A DNA stretch of 64,000 nucleotides from NCBI RefSeq assembly GCF_001306415.1, contig NZ_LDJX01000003.1, positions 248,001 to 312,000 on the forward strand. Direction: 5' to 3'. Positions 17,700-26,811 of this stretch are shown in pieces (position 1 is the stretch's first letter; the number at the start of each line of letters is the position of its first letter). A program made the position numbers and the translations under genes. Below the pieces are notes generated by a model. It was given only the letters and a program-made list of their open reading frames with translations. It ran no database searches and was not told the DNA's origin. Source of the stretch: Croceitalea dokdonensis DOKDO 023 (GTDB lineage Bacteria; Bacteroidota; Bacteroidia; Flavobacteriales; Flavobacteriaceae).

Positions 17700-18753
17700 A
17701 GATGGAATTCTATGGTCAATCTACCTGCTGTAGAAAAACTTAATGTTGACCCATTCGATAGCTATAGTTTGTTTTCTTGGTCTACCCCAAGCCCCTGCAG
17801 AAGTCAGTCGGTCCCTGCTCAAAGGCCTCCCAATAGACCAGGTGCGGGCAGATTATAATGACTTGGCCATTTTTCGCGTTACCTCCTGACCTCTTGAGGC
17901 CGCGCAAAGGCACAAGCGGTGAAAATCCGATTGCTGTTTTTTATGCCTGTATAAAGAAGGTTTAAAGATTTCTTTGTTACCTCCCGTTTTTTGATACCGT
18001 CACAGGCCTAATAAATGTAAAACCACACCCATTTGTATTGATGCGTTTGAAGCCCAGACGTTGCATTGAGCTTAGCCGAAATGAGGGTGAGCATTGGTGC
18101 AGAAAGCCTTATCGTTTACGGTAGGTTTTTTTGTGTCCGGCGTTTCTAGGCACCAAAGACCATAGCATAATATTTCTTACAATTTAATTGGGGGAAGGTT
18201 TCTCGTAAGAGCTTTTCTAAGATAGGATGTTTGGATAAGACTTCCTTACTGAAAAGCGTAATTTTCAAAAAATATATATAGAAGTCTTGTCAACCTCCGG
18301 TAGTAGGTAAGATTTTCCGATCCAATTCCTCTTATGCGGACACACCATGCTGGTCCACAACTGTCGTCCTTCCGCTACCCGTTGCCCAACCTTTTCGGTA
18401 GGCTCAGCAGAAGAAGCCGCGTTAAATGCCCCTTGACCTTTCCTTACCCTCGCCACGAAAATTAATTCCCATAAAATCTAAGGTATCGAATCTAGGTATT
18501 TTGACAATGGATTTTGTTTCACCTTGTTTTTGGTATTGCCTAGGGTTTTAATGTTCGGGACTGTCCTGTGATGGTATAATCCTAAGGGTAGATGTAAGGT
18601 AGTGTGTTAATTGTCATGTAATTATATATACTTTATTGGAATGATGGACAATATCCAATTCGGACAATCCAAATGAGCCTTCCTAATCCTTCAATTAAGT
18701 CCAATCGGCAGGAATCTAAAAAAATACTAACTTAGAGTTCTATTGATTCAAAT
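17700..18753. other. gene-poor stretch with unrecognised coding-like fragments
   Basis: About 1 kb without an intact gene. Parts (17790-17920 and 18290-18470) look richer in G and C than their surroundings. On the minus strand near 18285-18172 a frame without start reads like a protein C-terminus (SKHPILEKLLRETFPQL, then CKKYYAMVFGA). These look like debris of one or more lost genes, but I could not name a family and see no inverted-repeat ends of an insertion sequence. Confidence 0.4.
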
Positions 18754-18938
18754 ATGAAAATTACTTTTAGAACAAAGGAAGAAGCTAATAGGGAACAGGA
18801 AAGGAGTATCTAGCACTATCGGGAAGTGAGCGTTTCTATAGGTTTTTGGAGTTCATACAACATAGTAAGAAGCTGCCCTCCAAAGTCAAAAAAACCAACG
18901 ACAAAGGTTTCAAGGTCATCATCAAAACAAACGATTGA
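18754..18938 (+). pseudogene. small partner gene of a nucleotidyltransferase module, frameshifted
   Basis: ATG at 18754 opens MKITFRTKEEANREQE, the usual start of the small (about 60 aa) gene paired with DUF6036-type nucleotidyltransferases. The frame then hits TAG at 18811. Shifting one base near 18800 continues EYLALSGSERFYRFLEFIQH through to TGA at 18936. One missing A in GGAAAGG explains the break. The second gene starts in the overlap TGATG. Confidence 0.75.
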
Positions 18939-19390
18939 TGCAACAATGGAAAAAGGACGTTGACTAATTTCTAGAATTGACCAGTAAACACGGTGTACGC
19001 ATGTTGATGGTGGGAGGGGCGGCCGTCAATTTCCATGGGTACCAAAGACATTCTGCCAATGTCGATTTTTGGTTGGAAACCACTCATGAAAATTTGGAAA
19101 AGTTGGGACGGGTCTTTAAGGACATGAGCTTTGATTTTAATGACTTTCCGCAAGAAGTTCAAGAACAGAAACAGAATATTTCCCTAAAATTTTCTCCAGC
19201 GGATTTGGATGTAGAGCTAATTACAAAATTCAATGTAGGCCGACCTTTTGACCAAGCTTACGAAGCATCTGAACAGGTTAAAATTGGTGCGAATAAAATT
19301 GCCAAGCTTCGTGTATTGACTTTGGATGATTTGATCAGTAGTAAAACCAAGTCAAATAGAACCAAGGATTTGTTGGATATTAAAGGATAA
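18938..19390 (+). pseudogene. DUF6036/nucleotidyltransferase-like protein with in-frame stop near the start
   Basis: The natural ATG at 18938 overlaps the stop of the preceding gene and reads MQQWKKDVD, then TAA at 18965. The same frame continues FLELTSKHGVRMLMVGGAAV, FHGYQRHSANVDFWL and on to a normal end at 19390, about 150 codons in all. The GGAAVNFHG and VDFWL parts match the G-G...D-x-D type core of antitoxin-linked nucleotidyltransferases (AbiEii/MNT-like). Late starts at TTG 18977 or ATG 19001 could rescue a shortened protein. As written, both genes of the module are damaged. Confidence 0.7.
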
Positions 19391-19414
19391 AAACACCTTA
19401 AATGATAAGTTACT

Positions 19415-20782
19415 TTACATAGATTGCAAAAAGTCACGATACCATTTTCCAGAAGTTTTCGGTATCCTTTGTTGGGTAGAAAAATCAGTATATACTAATC
19501 CAAATCTAGGATAGTACCCTTCCGCCCATTCAAAATTATCGGTAAAGGTCCATGCAAAATAGCCCGAGACCTTAAGGTTGTTGCTTTTTGCCCTATGTAC
19601 TTCCTTCAGACAGCGCTGAAGGTAATCCATTCTTTTTGGGTCATCAACTTTACCCCCAATTATAGTGTCCTTAAAGGCAGCGCCGTTCTCGGTGATCATT
19701 AGTTTTTTAATCCCTTTGTACTCGTTGAACTTGGTTATCATTTTATATACACTGGGCGGGTAGACCTCCCAGTCCATCAAAGTGGTCTCCACCTTACGCT
19801 TAGTGGCCTTTACGATTTTGGCCCTTAAATAAGGGACGGTAAAACTGTGTTTGACAACTTCACGTGTGTAATTCTGAATGCCGATAAAGTCAAAGTCGAA
19901 AATGATGTTTTTTTCGTCTTCGGGTCGCTTGTATTTTTCAATTTGCCGCAGTATTCCTATTTTTTCTGATGGATAACCCATTCCCAAGCTAGGTTCCACA
20001 AAAAGCCTATTGAGCAGGGCATCTGCTTTTTTTGCCGCAACAATGTCGCGGTTTTTATTGGTATGGGGCGTGATATACGAGCATGAAAAGGTGGTTCCGA
20101 TTGTGGCGTCTCCAATTTCTGACCGTAATACCCTTCCGCCGGCAGCCTGGCAAAGTGTGGCGTGGTGTACCGCGGGGAGAAAGTTTTTCAACCCTTTTCT
20201 CCCGGGTGCGTGGACTCCTAAAAAGTAGCCCGCTCCTGTAAATACCATGGGTTCATTCAAGACTATCCAATGTTTGACACGGTCACCAAATAGGGTTGCG
20301 CAGATTTTGACGTAAGCTTTAAACCAACCTAAGATGTCCCTGTTGGTCCAACCTCCTTTGTCTTCAAGTGCTTGTGGAAGATCCCAATGGTAGAGCGTAA
20401 CCCAAGGGGTTATGTTACATTCAAGGCAAAAATTGATGACACGGTTGTAAAAGTCTATTCCATCTTGACTTATTTGACCTTTTCCTTTGGGAAGAATTCT
20501 GGACCAGGACAATGAAAACCTAAAATTCTGAATGTTCAACTCTTTCAAAAGTAAAATGTCCTTTTTATAGCGATGGTAAAAATCACAGGCAATCTGGCCA
20601 TGCTGCCCTTGAAAGATAGCTCCCTTTTGAGCCGTAAAGGTATCCCAGATAGATGCTCCTTTATCGGCAATGTCATATGCGCCCTCTATTTGATAAGCCG
20701 AAGTTGATACACCCCATACAAAATCGGTCCCAAAATCTTTCCGACAAAGGTCAAAATCCAATGGAGCCAAAGGTTTTTGCAT
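19415..20782 (-). CDS. GH1 family beta-glucosidase
   Basis: 455 residues covering a full GH1 barrel: the N-terminal signature FVWGVSTSAYQIEGAYD (21-37), acid/base E177 in HWIVLNEPM, and nucleophile E365 in MITENGAAF. The C-terminal FAWTFTDNFEWAEGY gives aglycone/glycone contacts. No signal peptide, so it is cytoplasmic and acts on imported or internally made beta-glycosides. The ATG overlaps the stop of the glycosyltransferase gene (TAATG). Being in one operon with a glycosyltransferase suggests turnover of an endogenous glycoconjugate rather than simple cellobiose use. Confidence 0.92.
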   Translation of the reverse strand: MQKPLAPLDFDLCRKDFGTDFVWGVSTSAYQIEGAYDIADKGASIWDTFTAQKGAIFQGQHGQIACDFYHRYKKDILLLKELNIQNFRFSLSWSRILPKGKGQISQDGIDFYNRVINFCLECNITPWVTLYHWDLPQALEDKGGWTNRDILGWFKAYVKICATLFGDRVKHWIVLNEPMVFTGAGYFLGVHAPGRKGLKNFLPAVHHATLCQAAGGRVLRSEIGDATIGTTFSCSYITPHTNKNRDIVAAKKADALLNRLFVEPSLGMGYPSEKIGILRQIEKYKRPEDEKNIIFDFDFIGIQNYTREVVKHSFTVPYLRAKIVKATKRKVETTLMDWEVYPPSVYKMITKFNEYKGIKKLMITENGAAFKDTIIGGKVDDPKRMDYLQRCLKEVHRAKSNNLKVSGYFAWTFTDNFEWAEGYYPRFGLVYTDFSTQQRIPKTSGKWYRDFLQSM

Positions 20783-21795
20783 TAAAAATGGGGAATTGGC
20801 TTGGCAAAAGGCACTTCTTGAAGTATGCGATCAACAATGGTTTCAGTGATATCAGGATAGTGTACCTCTAGTTTGCGGTCGCTTTCTACCCAGTCCCTAA
20901 TGGTATCCAGTTGTTTTTTCTTAAGTGATTTAAGTGTAGTTACCCCCATTTGTTTTAAGGCAGCGGCATTGCATTGTTGTTCATATTGGCCTTTCATGGG
21001 TATGACCAAAAGTTTTTTACCCATGTGCAAGGCTTCTGCAGGCGTTTCAAAACCAGCCCCACATAAAATACCGTTGCTGCTTGCCATACTTTTGATAAAG
21101 GCCTCGTTGTTTATCTTACGGATTGAAATGTTATTCCATTGGAAATTAGAAGTTGTATTTTTTGAAAAGACCTCCCATTCCACATGCTTTATCTCCTTTA
21201 GCAGCTTAAGAATCTTTTCATCACTATAAGCAGGTAAGTAAACCGTGTAGTGAAACCCCTTGGAGCGGGTAGTTTTTCTAATTTCTTGGCGAATTATCGG
21301 GGTGTATATAGTGTCTTCGTACGCTTTAAAATGAAGCCCAAATCGTTCCGTGCCCGGGGCGTACTTTTGAAGGATGAACCTTCCCAATGGGTCATTCTTC
21401 TTTGGTTTGGGCGCGTATTTGGATAATACTGCCGTTTGGTGGCTAAAGCTGACACAGGGTTTATCGTTAAGTTTACAAGCCCATGCAGACACCGGTTCAA
21501 AATCGTTAATGATCAAGTCGTAATTAGTAACGGGAATACTCCTGATTTCCTTTTGAAGTCTGGCAGAATTGGTCCTCAGATACGTCTTCCAAACATCTAC
21601 CCCGCCCTTTTTTCCAAAAATAAAGCTCCATCCTTGGAGTCTGTACCTTATTGGATGCGGAATTTGAATATCTGCCTGTGTTCCACTTACCAAAATATCC
21701 AGTTCTATGGCATGTTTCCGTAATACGGGAATAATGTCCCTGGCCCGGCTCAAATGCCCGTTGCCAGTGCCCTGTATTGCGTATAGTACTTTCAT
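20782..21795 (-). CDS. glycosyltransferase, GT28/MGT-like
   Basis: 337 residues of GT-B type. The N-terminal donor/acceptor loop reads AIQGTGNGHLSRARDIIPVL (residues 5-24). The C-terminal part has CGAGFETPAEALHMGKKLLVIPMKGQYEQQ (about 252-281), the nucleotide-sugar binding signature of MurG/MGT relatives. Proteins of this type in Bacteroidota are annotated as glycosyltransferase family protein. Acceptor unknown. Gene order LpxH-like phosphatase, this gene, GH1 on the minus strand with 24 bases and then an overlap between them. Confidence 0.8.
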   Translation of the reverse strand: MKVLYAIQGTGNGHLSRARDIIPVLRKHAIELDILVSGTQADIQIPHPIRYRLQGWSFIFGKKGGVDVWKTYLRTNSARLQKEIRSIPVTNYDLIINDFEPVSAWACKLNDKPCVSFSHQTAVLSKYAPKPKKNDPLGRFILQKYAPGTERFGLHFKAYEDTIYTPIIRQEIRKTTRSKGFHYTVYLPAYSDEKILKLLKEIKHVEWEVFSKNTTSNFQWNNISIRKINNEAFIKSMASSNGILCGAGFETPAEALHMGKKLLVIPMKGQYEQQCNAAALKQMGVTTLKSLKKKQLDTIRDWVESDRKLEVHYPDITETIVDRILQEVPFAKPIPHF

Positions 21796-21819
21796 CTTCG
21801 ATACAATTTTAGAAAGCGT

Positions 21820-22677
21820 TTAATGCTTGGCATTGGACATTCCGTTGAACTCTTCCATCAACCGTTCAAAAAGTTCGTTTTTCTCCATTACCTCAACTGG
21901 GTCAACTACGTCTATCTCATTGGTGTCCATAATGGCATCTTTGCTGTAATGGTATAGTTTCCACTTCTTCTTGTGGTATTCCAAAGCGGTAAGGTTTTCT
22001 ATCCAATCCCCCGAATTCAAATACATAACAGAACCTTTATCGGTTTTTATCCTTCTCATTTGAGGTTGATGGATATGGCCGCATATGACATAATCCAACT
22101 CTTTTTCTATGGCGATTTCTGCAGCCGTTTTCTCAAAATCACCGATGAATTTTATTGCGGATTTTACCCCGTTCTTAATGCGTTTTGACATGGACACAGG
22201 GCCCCTTCCCATTTTTTTGCTCAGGTAATTCACGGCTTTGTTGAGCAGGATTAAAAAATCATATCCTATTGCCCCGAGTTTGGCAATCCATTTGGAATGT
22301 TGCATGGTGACGTCAAAAACATCACCATGGAACATCCAAGCTTTTTTGCCGTGAAGATGAAGCAAGATTTTGTTCTGAATACTAAAAGACCCCAACTTAA
22401 AACCAACAAACTTTCTTAGCATCTCATCATGGTTGCCAGTGATATAATGGACTTTTACTCCGTTTACCACCCATTCCATGATAAGTTTTACCACTTTCAT
22501 ATGGGATTTTGGCCAATAGCGTTTGCTAAATTGCCAAATATCTATAATGTCACCGTTGAGCACTACCTCCTTAGGTTTAATGGATTTCATATAGTTTACC
22601 AGTTCTTTGGCATGGCATCCATAGGTGCCCAAGTGTACATCTGAAATCACTACAAGGTCAACGGGTCTTTTTTTCAT
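21820..22677 (-). CDS. UDP-2,3-diacylglucosamine diphosphatase-like metallophosphatase
   Basis: About 285 residues of the calcineurin-like fold with all motifs: VISDVHLGTYG (residue 10 on), LNGDIIDIWQF, ITGNHDE, the metal His in WMFHGDVFD, and ICGHIHQPQM. This matches the LpxH-like group of Bacteroidota, though several paralogues exist and not all act in lipid A synthesis. Start at 22677 gives MKKRPVDLVV; the 29 residues upstream are unlike the family. First gene of the minus operon with a glycosyltransferase and a GH1 enzyme. Confidence 0.82.
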   Translation of the reverse strand: MKKRPVDLVVISDVHLGTYGCHAKELVNYMKSIKPKEVVLNGDIIDIWQFSKRYWPKSHMKVVKLIMEWVVNGVKVHYITGNHDEMLRKFVGFKLGSFSIQNKILLHLHGKKAWMFHGDVFDVTMQHSKWIAKLGAIGYDFLILLNKAVNYLSKKMGRGPVSMSKRIKNGVKSAIKFIGDFEKTAAEIAIEKELDYVICGHIHQPQMRRIKTDKGSVMYLNSGDWIENLTALEYHKKKWKLYHYSKDAIMDTNEIDVVDPVEVMEKNELFERLMEEFNGMSNAKH

Positions 22678-22881
22678 GGGTATTCCAAATATTCGATTTT
22701 TTATTTTTCTTGAATTTAAAGGGCGAGCAATAAGTACCCAGGCGGGCAACCAGAAAGTAGGCAAGAATTGCCGAAGGTGAATTGATGTTAATTTTCATTC
22801 AGAGAAAATCAAGTTGTTCAAAGTTTGGCATTAAAAACGGGAACCTTTGTAAAGTGCCGTTTATTATTTTGTTATGTCAAT

Positions 22882-22918
22882 GTTATAAAAATAATCTGCC
22901 AACTTACCATTTTATAAC
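22882..22918. promoter_or_regulatory. inverted repeat in divergent promoter region
   Basis: GTTATAAAA (22882-22890) and TTTTATAAC (22910-22918) are perfect inverted 9-mers, 19 bases apart, in the space between the LpxH-like operon (minus) and the DUF5690 gene (plus). They may be half-sites of an operator. Confidence 0.35.
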
Positions 22919-22978
22919 AATCAGATAACCTTTAAAAAATTACAAATAGTAAAATAAAGGAGAACATTGTCTCTAAAG

Positions 22979-22995
22979 GTTTACCATTAGTAAAC
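22979..22995. promoter_or_regulatory. palindromic operator candidate before the DUF5690 gene
   Basis: GTTTAC-CATTA-GTAAAC is a perfect 6-bp inverted repeat with a 5-base centre, ending 14 bases before the start of the transporter gene. A related sequence, GTTAACCTATAGTAAAT, occurs at 31636-31652 upstream of susC, with 13 of 17 positions the same. Confidence 0.5.
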
Positions 22996-23009
22996 TAAGC
23001 TCAACAACC

Positions 23010-24293
23010 TTGAAAATCAGTTTACCAGATATCCGTTTTCTTTCGTTCAGCGCATTCGCTTCCTTTGGCACCTATTTCTGCATGTACGCTTTTAGGAAGC
23101 CTTATACCGTTGCCAGTTTTGAAAATGTGGAGTTCATAGGGGTAGATTTCAAAATCCTTCTTATCCTTTCCCAGGTTTTAGGGTATATGTTATCCAAATT
23201 TGTGGGCATCAAACTTATTTCCGAAATGCGGGCAAATGTTCGGTTTTCATACCTTATACGTATGATTGTACTTGCGGAGCTATGTTTGATAGCCTTTGGC
23301 GTCTTACCTGCCCCGTACAATATTGTTTTTATGTTCGTGAACGGACTTTCCCTAGGAATGATATGGGGTATTGTTTTTTCATACCTAGAGGGAAGGAAAT
23401 TTACAGAAATACTTGGTGTTGCCCTTTGTTCCAGCTTTATTGTTTCTAGCGGTGCCGTGAAGTCTGTAGGATTAATGGTTTTGAATGAAATTCAAGTTTC
23501 GGAAAATTGGATGCCGGCCGTTACAGGTGCCTTTTTTCTTATCCCTTTACTCAGTTTCGCACTCTTGCTCCAACGTGTGCCAAAGCCAACAAAAATGGAT
23601 ATTGTCCTACGTTCAGAAAGAAAACCCATGACCAAGGAAGACCGTATAAAACTAGTGCGATTTTTCTTGCTCCCCATCGTTTTATTGGTTTTTTTCTATA
23701 CTTGCCTTACCGCCCTGCGCGATTTTAGGGATAATTTTTCAAGGGAAATTTGGGATGCCGTGGGCTACCAAGGCAATGCTTTAATTTATACGCTGTCTGA
23801 AATACCTATAGCCATAACCGTCCTTATTTTATTGGGGTCGTTGAGTTTTGTAAAACGGAACAGGAAGGCATTTTTGTATTACCATTATATTCTGGTTTTA
23901 GGTGTTGTCATGATTGGGTTGGGTACATTTTTATTCCAGCTAAAAATCATCTCACCTTTGGTTTGGATGGTATTGACAGGTTTTGGGCTTTACAGTTGCT
24001 ATGTGCCTTTTAACGGCATATTCTTTGACAGGATGATAGCGGTGTTTCGAATCAACGGTAATGCTGGATTCTTGATTTATATCGCCGATGCTTTTGGGTA
24101 TTTGGGGAGTATAGCCGTTCTACTCTATAAAAATTTTGGCCAAGGCCACCTTTCATGGCTCAAATTCTTTATGAACGCCACCTATATTGTCGCTGCCCTG
24201 GGATTGGTAATTTGTGTAACATCATTGGCCTATTTTAAATCAAAGTATAAAAAGGTGCGTATACCACCAGAACCTCAAATACATCTTGTTTAA
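23010..24293 (+). CDS. DUF5690 family MFS-type transporter
   Basis: 427 residues with about twelve spans. The N-terminal signature FASFGTYFCMYAFRKPYTVA (residues 16-35) and FNGLSLGM-like VNGLSLGMIWGIVFSYLEGR near 113-132 match DUF5690 proteins of Bacteroidota, distant major facilitator relatives. Start is TTG at 23010; the next Met is already inside the first span, so TTG is likelier. It is followed by two bases and then the TIGR03364 oxidoreductase, so the three genes 23010-26123 form one operon. An inner-membrane importer for an aminophosphonate is the best guess from context, not proven for the family. Confidence 0.82.
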   Translation: MKISLPDIRFLSFSAFASFGTYFCMYAFRKPYTVASFENVEFIGVDFKILLILSQVLGYMLSKFVGIKLISEMRANVRFSYLIRMIVLAELCLIAFGVLPAPYNIVFMFVNGLSLGMIWGIVFSYLEGRKFTEILGVALCSSFIVSSGAVKSVGLMVLNEIQVSENWMPAVTGAFFLIPLLSFALLLQRVPKPTKMDIVLRSERKPMTKEDRIKLVRFFLLPIVLLVFFYTCLTALRDFRDNFSREIWDAVGYQGNALIYTLSEIPIAITVLILLGSLSFVKRNRKAFLYYHYILVLGVVMIGLGTFLFQLKIISPLVWMVLTGFGLYSCYVPFNGIFFDRMIAVFRINGNAGFLIYIADAFGYLGSIAVLLYKNFGQGHLSWLKFFMNATYIVAALGLVICVTSLAYFKSKYKKVRIPPEPQIHLV

Positions 24294-24295
24294 CT

Positions 24296-25459
24296 ATGGA
24301 CTACGGATATGATCTTGTCGTTGTCGGCGGGGGGGTTCTGGGAACCTTTCATGCCTACCATGCCTTAAAGAACGGCCTTAAAGTGGCCTTGATAGAAAAA
24401 GATAGAACGCCACAGGGGGCAACGGTTCGTAACTTTGGGCAGGTGGTACCCTCAGGAATGAATGCTAAGTGGCAGGCTTATGGTAGGGAAAGTCTTCGCA
24501 TTTATCAAGAGATTCAAGAAACCTTTGATATTTCTGTCCGGCAAGAAGGTTCGGTATATTTTGCCTCTGATGAGGAGGAAGTTCAGCTCTTGGAAGAACT
24601 CCATAAAATCAATCAACACAACCAATATGCCTCACAATTGTTGACCAAGGCCAAATGCTTGCAAATGTATAATGGGCTTAGGAATGATTATGTAAAAGCT
24701 GGACTTTTTTTCCCGCAAGAACTAATGGTGGAACCACGGGTCATGATCCATAGATTACATTCCTATTTAAAAGCTGTGGGCTTGGATTTGTTTCCCCATA
24801 AAACTGTTGTAGAATGCAATAGGCTATCCCAAGGAATTGAGGTCTATTTTTCTGATGGCACATCGCTTTCCAGTGCTAAAGTCATTATTTGCAATGGCAG
24901 CGAGTTTAAAACCCTTTATCCACAATTATTTAATGAAAGTGATCTTGAGGTTGCCAAAATACAGATGATGCAAACAAAACCACAGGGAAAGTATGTGCTG
25001 CCAAGCTCAATCTTAACAGGACTTTCAATTCGCCGGTACGAGGCTTTTTCCGAATGCCCATCGTACGCGGCCATAAAGGCAAAGGAGGATATGGATTCTC
25101 CCGTGAAAAAATGGGGTGTCCACATTCTGTTTAAACAAGCTACAGATAGTTCCGTGATTATTGGTGACTCCCATAAATACGCGGATGCCGACCGTATTGA
25201 TGAGTTGAGCATGGACTTGAATATGGATATCGATAATTACATTCTTCATGAAGCTAAAAATATTATCGATCTGCCAACCTATGAAATCCAGTACCGCTGG
25301 TCCGGAATGTATTCCCAATGTAAAACAGCGGATATTTATCAGCATACCATTGAAAAAGACATTCACATTGTAACCGGAATAGGAGGTAAGGGCATGACAG
25401 CTAGTGCGGGTTTTGCCAAGGCAAATATCAATAACATCTTTAATTTACAACATGCATAA
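24296..25459 (+). CDS. TIGR03364 family FAD-dependent oxidoreductase (phosphonate-associated)
   Basis: 387 residues of the D-amino-acid-oxidase/glycine-oxidase fold. It has the FAD site VVVGGGVLGTFHAYHALKNG (residues 8-27), ATVRNFGQV just after (42-50), and a C-terminal TGIGGKGMTASAGFA. This is the pattern of TIGR03364, known to sit beside phosphonatase-like hydrolases. Characterised relatives oxidise 2-aminoethylphosphonate or its N-methyl form to phosphonoacetaldehyde. The 8-base overlap with the hydrolase gene downstream supports a two-step pathway. Confidence 0.85.
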   Translation: MDYGYDLVVVGGGVLGTFHAYHALKNGLKVALIEKDRTPQGATVRNFGQVVPSGMNAKWQAYGRESLRIYQEIQETFDISVRQEGSVYFASDEEEVQLLEELHKINQHNQYASQLLTKAKCLQMYNGLRNDYVKAGLFFPQELMVEPRVMIHRLHSYLKAVGLDLFPHKTVVECNRLSQGIEVYFSDGTSLSSAKVIICNGSEFKTLYPQLFNESDLEVAKIQMMQTKPQGKYVLPSSILTGLSIRRYEAFSECPSYAAIKAKEDMDSPVKKWGVHILFKQATDSSVIIGDSHKYADADRIDELSMDLNMDIDNYILHEAKNIIDLPTYEIQYRWSGMYSQCKTADIYQHTIEKDIHIVTGIGGKGMTASAGFAKANINNIFNLQHA

Positions 25460-26123
25460 CATACAACTGGCAGTTTTTGACATGGCGGGTACCGTAGTCA
25501 ACGAAGACAACGTTGTCTACAAAACCTTACAAAAGGCCGTTAACCAAAAAGGCTTGGGCCTTAACTTGGATTTTGTTCTCGAGCATGGCGCCGGAAAGGA
25601 AAAGCACCAGGCCATCAAGGATATTCTAGAACAAGTGGATGCTGAAGGCATAGAATCCGAACCTATTTTTGAAAACTTCAAAGTGATGTTAAATGATGCC
25701 TATGACTCGTTGACCGTTACCTCTTTTGAAGGAGTGGAGCCGCTTTTAAAACAACTGCGTTCTAAAAACATTAAAATTGCCCTGAACACGGGCTACGCAA
25801 CAGTTATTGCCGAAGGTTTGCTGGAAAAAATGGAATGGACCAAAGGAGTCCATTACGATGCGTTGGTCACGGCAGATGACGTACTCTTGGGAAGACCTAA
25901 TCCTGATATGATTTTTGAGGCTATGGAGCTATTGAACATTTTTGAACCTGAAAACGTCCTTAAAGCGGGAGATTCCATCATTGATATCGAGGAAGGTAAA
26001 AATGCAAATTGCGGTATCACCGTTGGTGTCACCACAGGCGCCCATACCAGGTCACAGTTAGAATCTGCCAAACCTACCTACGTGCTGGATTCTTTGCAAG
26101 AGTTAATTGAAAAACTGTGGTAA
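25452..26123 (+). CDS. phosphonatase-like HAD hydrolase (TIGR03351/PhnX-like)
   Basis: About 223 residues of the HAD superfamily. The nucleophile motif is FDMAGTVVNED with D10, the DxAGT form seen in phosphonoacetaldehyde hydrolases instead of DxDGT. K49 in HGAGKEKHQAI lies where PhnX has its Schiff-base lysine. Later motifs are ALNTGYA and KAGDSIIDIEEGKNA. The expected reaction is cleavage of phosphonoacetaldehyde to acetaldehyde and phosphate. ATG at 25452 overlaps the oxidoreductase stop by 8 bases; the longer frame from 25404 is rejected because it adds a non-family extension. Confidence 0.85.
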   Translation: MHNIQLAVFDMAGTVVNEDNVVYKTLQKAVNQKGLGLNLDFVLEHGAGKEKHQAIKDILEQVDAEGIESEPIFENFKVMLNDAYDSLTVTSFEGVEPLLKQLRSKNIKIALNTGYATVIAEGLLEKMEWTKGVHYDALVTADDVLLGRPNPDMIFEAMELLNIFEPENVLKAGDSIIDIEEGKNANCGITVGVTTGAHTRSQLESAKPTYVLDSLQELIEKLW

Positions 26124-26219
26124 AACAAATGTACTAATTGACCCCAAGCATCTTTAAGATCCCACGGGCTTTTTAGGTGCAATAAAATTCCCGTTCCATG
26201 GGCTTTGTCCGGGGTGTTT

Positions 26220-26786
26220 TTAAATAAAAAAATAGACGACCAACATCTTTGAAGAAACCGGACCCCGATTCACCGGCACATGTGGAACGCGGCCGTCAAA
26301 GAAAATAGAATCACCCTCTTTTAGAAGTACTTCTTCCTCACCGATGACATAATAACATTCCCCAGATAGGATATACTTAAATTCAAAGGCATCAGTGGTT
26401 ACTTTATCACGTTTTGAACCGGGCCTCACCTCAAGCAGTACCGTTTCAAAACCAATGGTTGACAACTGCTTCCCAAAAATATAGGTATACTCAAAGCCAA
26501 CAGCTTCAACTTCCTTTTCAATGATACTGTTTTCTTGCTTTCTGGAAACGATAAAATTGGCACCGTTAACTTGGGGCATTCCATTGAAGAATTCAGTGAC
26601 CTCAACATCCAAAGACGTAATAATTTTTAGAAGAACCGGCAAGGAAGGAATCGTTCTCCCGTTTTCAATACGGGAAATCAGTCCGCCCGTAACACCCGCT
26701 TTTTGGGCTATATAGCTAATGGTTTGGCTACTTTCTTTCCTGATTTCCTTAATGCGTTTGCCTATACCTATTAGATAATCTTCCAT
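26220..26786 (-). CDS. XRE family regulator with C-terminal cupin domain
   Basis: 188 residues. The N-terminal helix-turn-helix covers about 10-65 (SQTISYIAQKAGVTGGLISR holds the recognition helix). The C-terminal cupin covers about 110-188, with EGDSIFFDGRVPHVPVN as its second motif. This architecture is typical of ligand-sensing repressors of small catabolic operons. It is convergent with the phosphonate operon (96 bases between stops) and probably controls genes of this locus. The ligand is unknown. Confidence 0.88.
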   Translation of the reverse strand: MEDYLIGIGKRIKEIRKESSQTISYIAQKAGVTGGLISRIENGRTIPSLPVLLKIITSLDVEVTEFFNGMPQVNGANFIVSRKQENSIIEKEVEAVGFEYTYIFGKQLSTIGFETVLLEVRPGSKRDKVTTDAFEFKYILSGECYYVIGEEEVLLKEGDSIFFDGRVPHVPVNRGPVSSKMLVVYFFI

Positions 26787-26803
26787 ATACCTTGATTATG
26801 GTG

Positions 26804-26811
26804 CAAACATA
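26804..26811 (-). promoter_or_regulatory. Bacteroidota -7 promoter element for the XRE-cupin gene
   Basis: On the minus strand this reads TATGTTTG, a full match to TAnnTTTG, 18 bases before the ATG at 26786. A clear -33 TTG was not seen. Confidence 0.5.

Noticed and set aside
18265-18456. Minus-strand frame of 63 codons in the gene-poor stretch
   Set aside because: Starts with GTG, has no recognisable motif and composition unlike neighbouring genes; kept only as part of the unexplained region.
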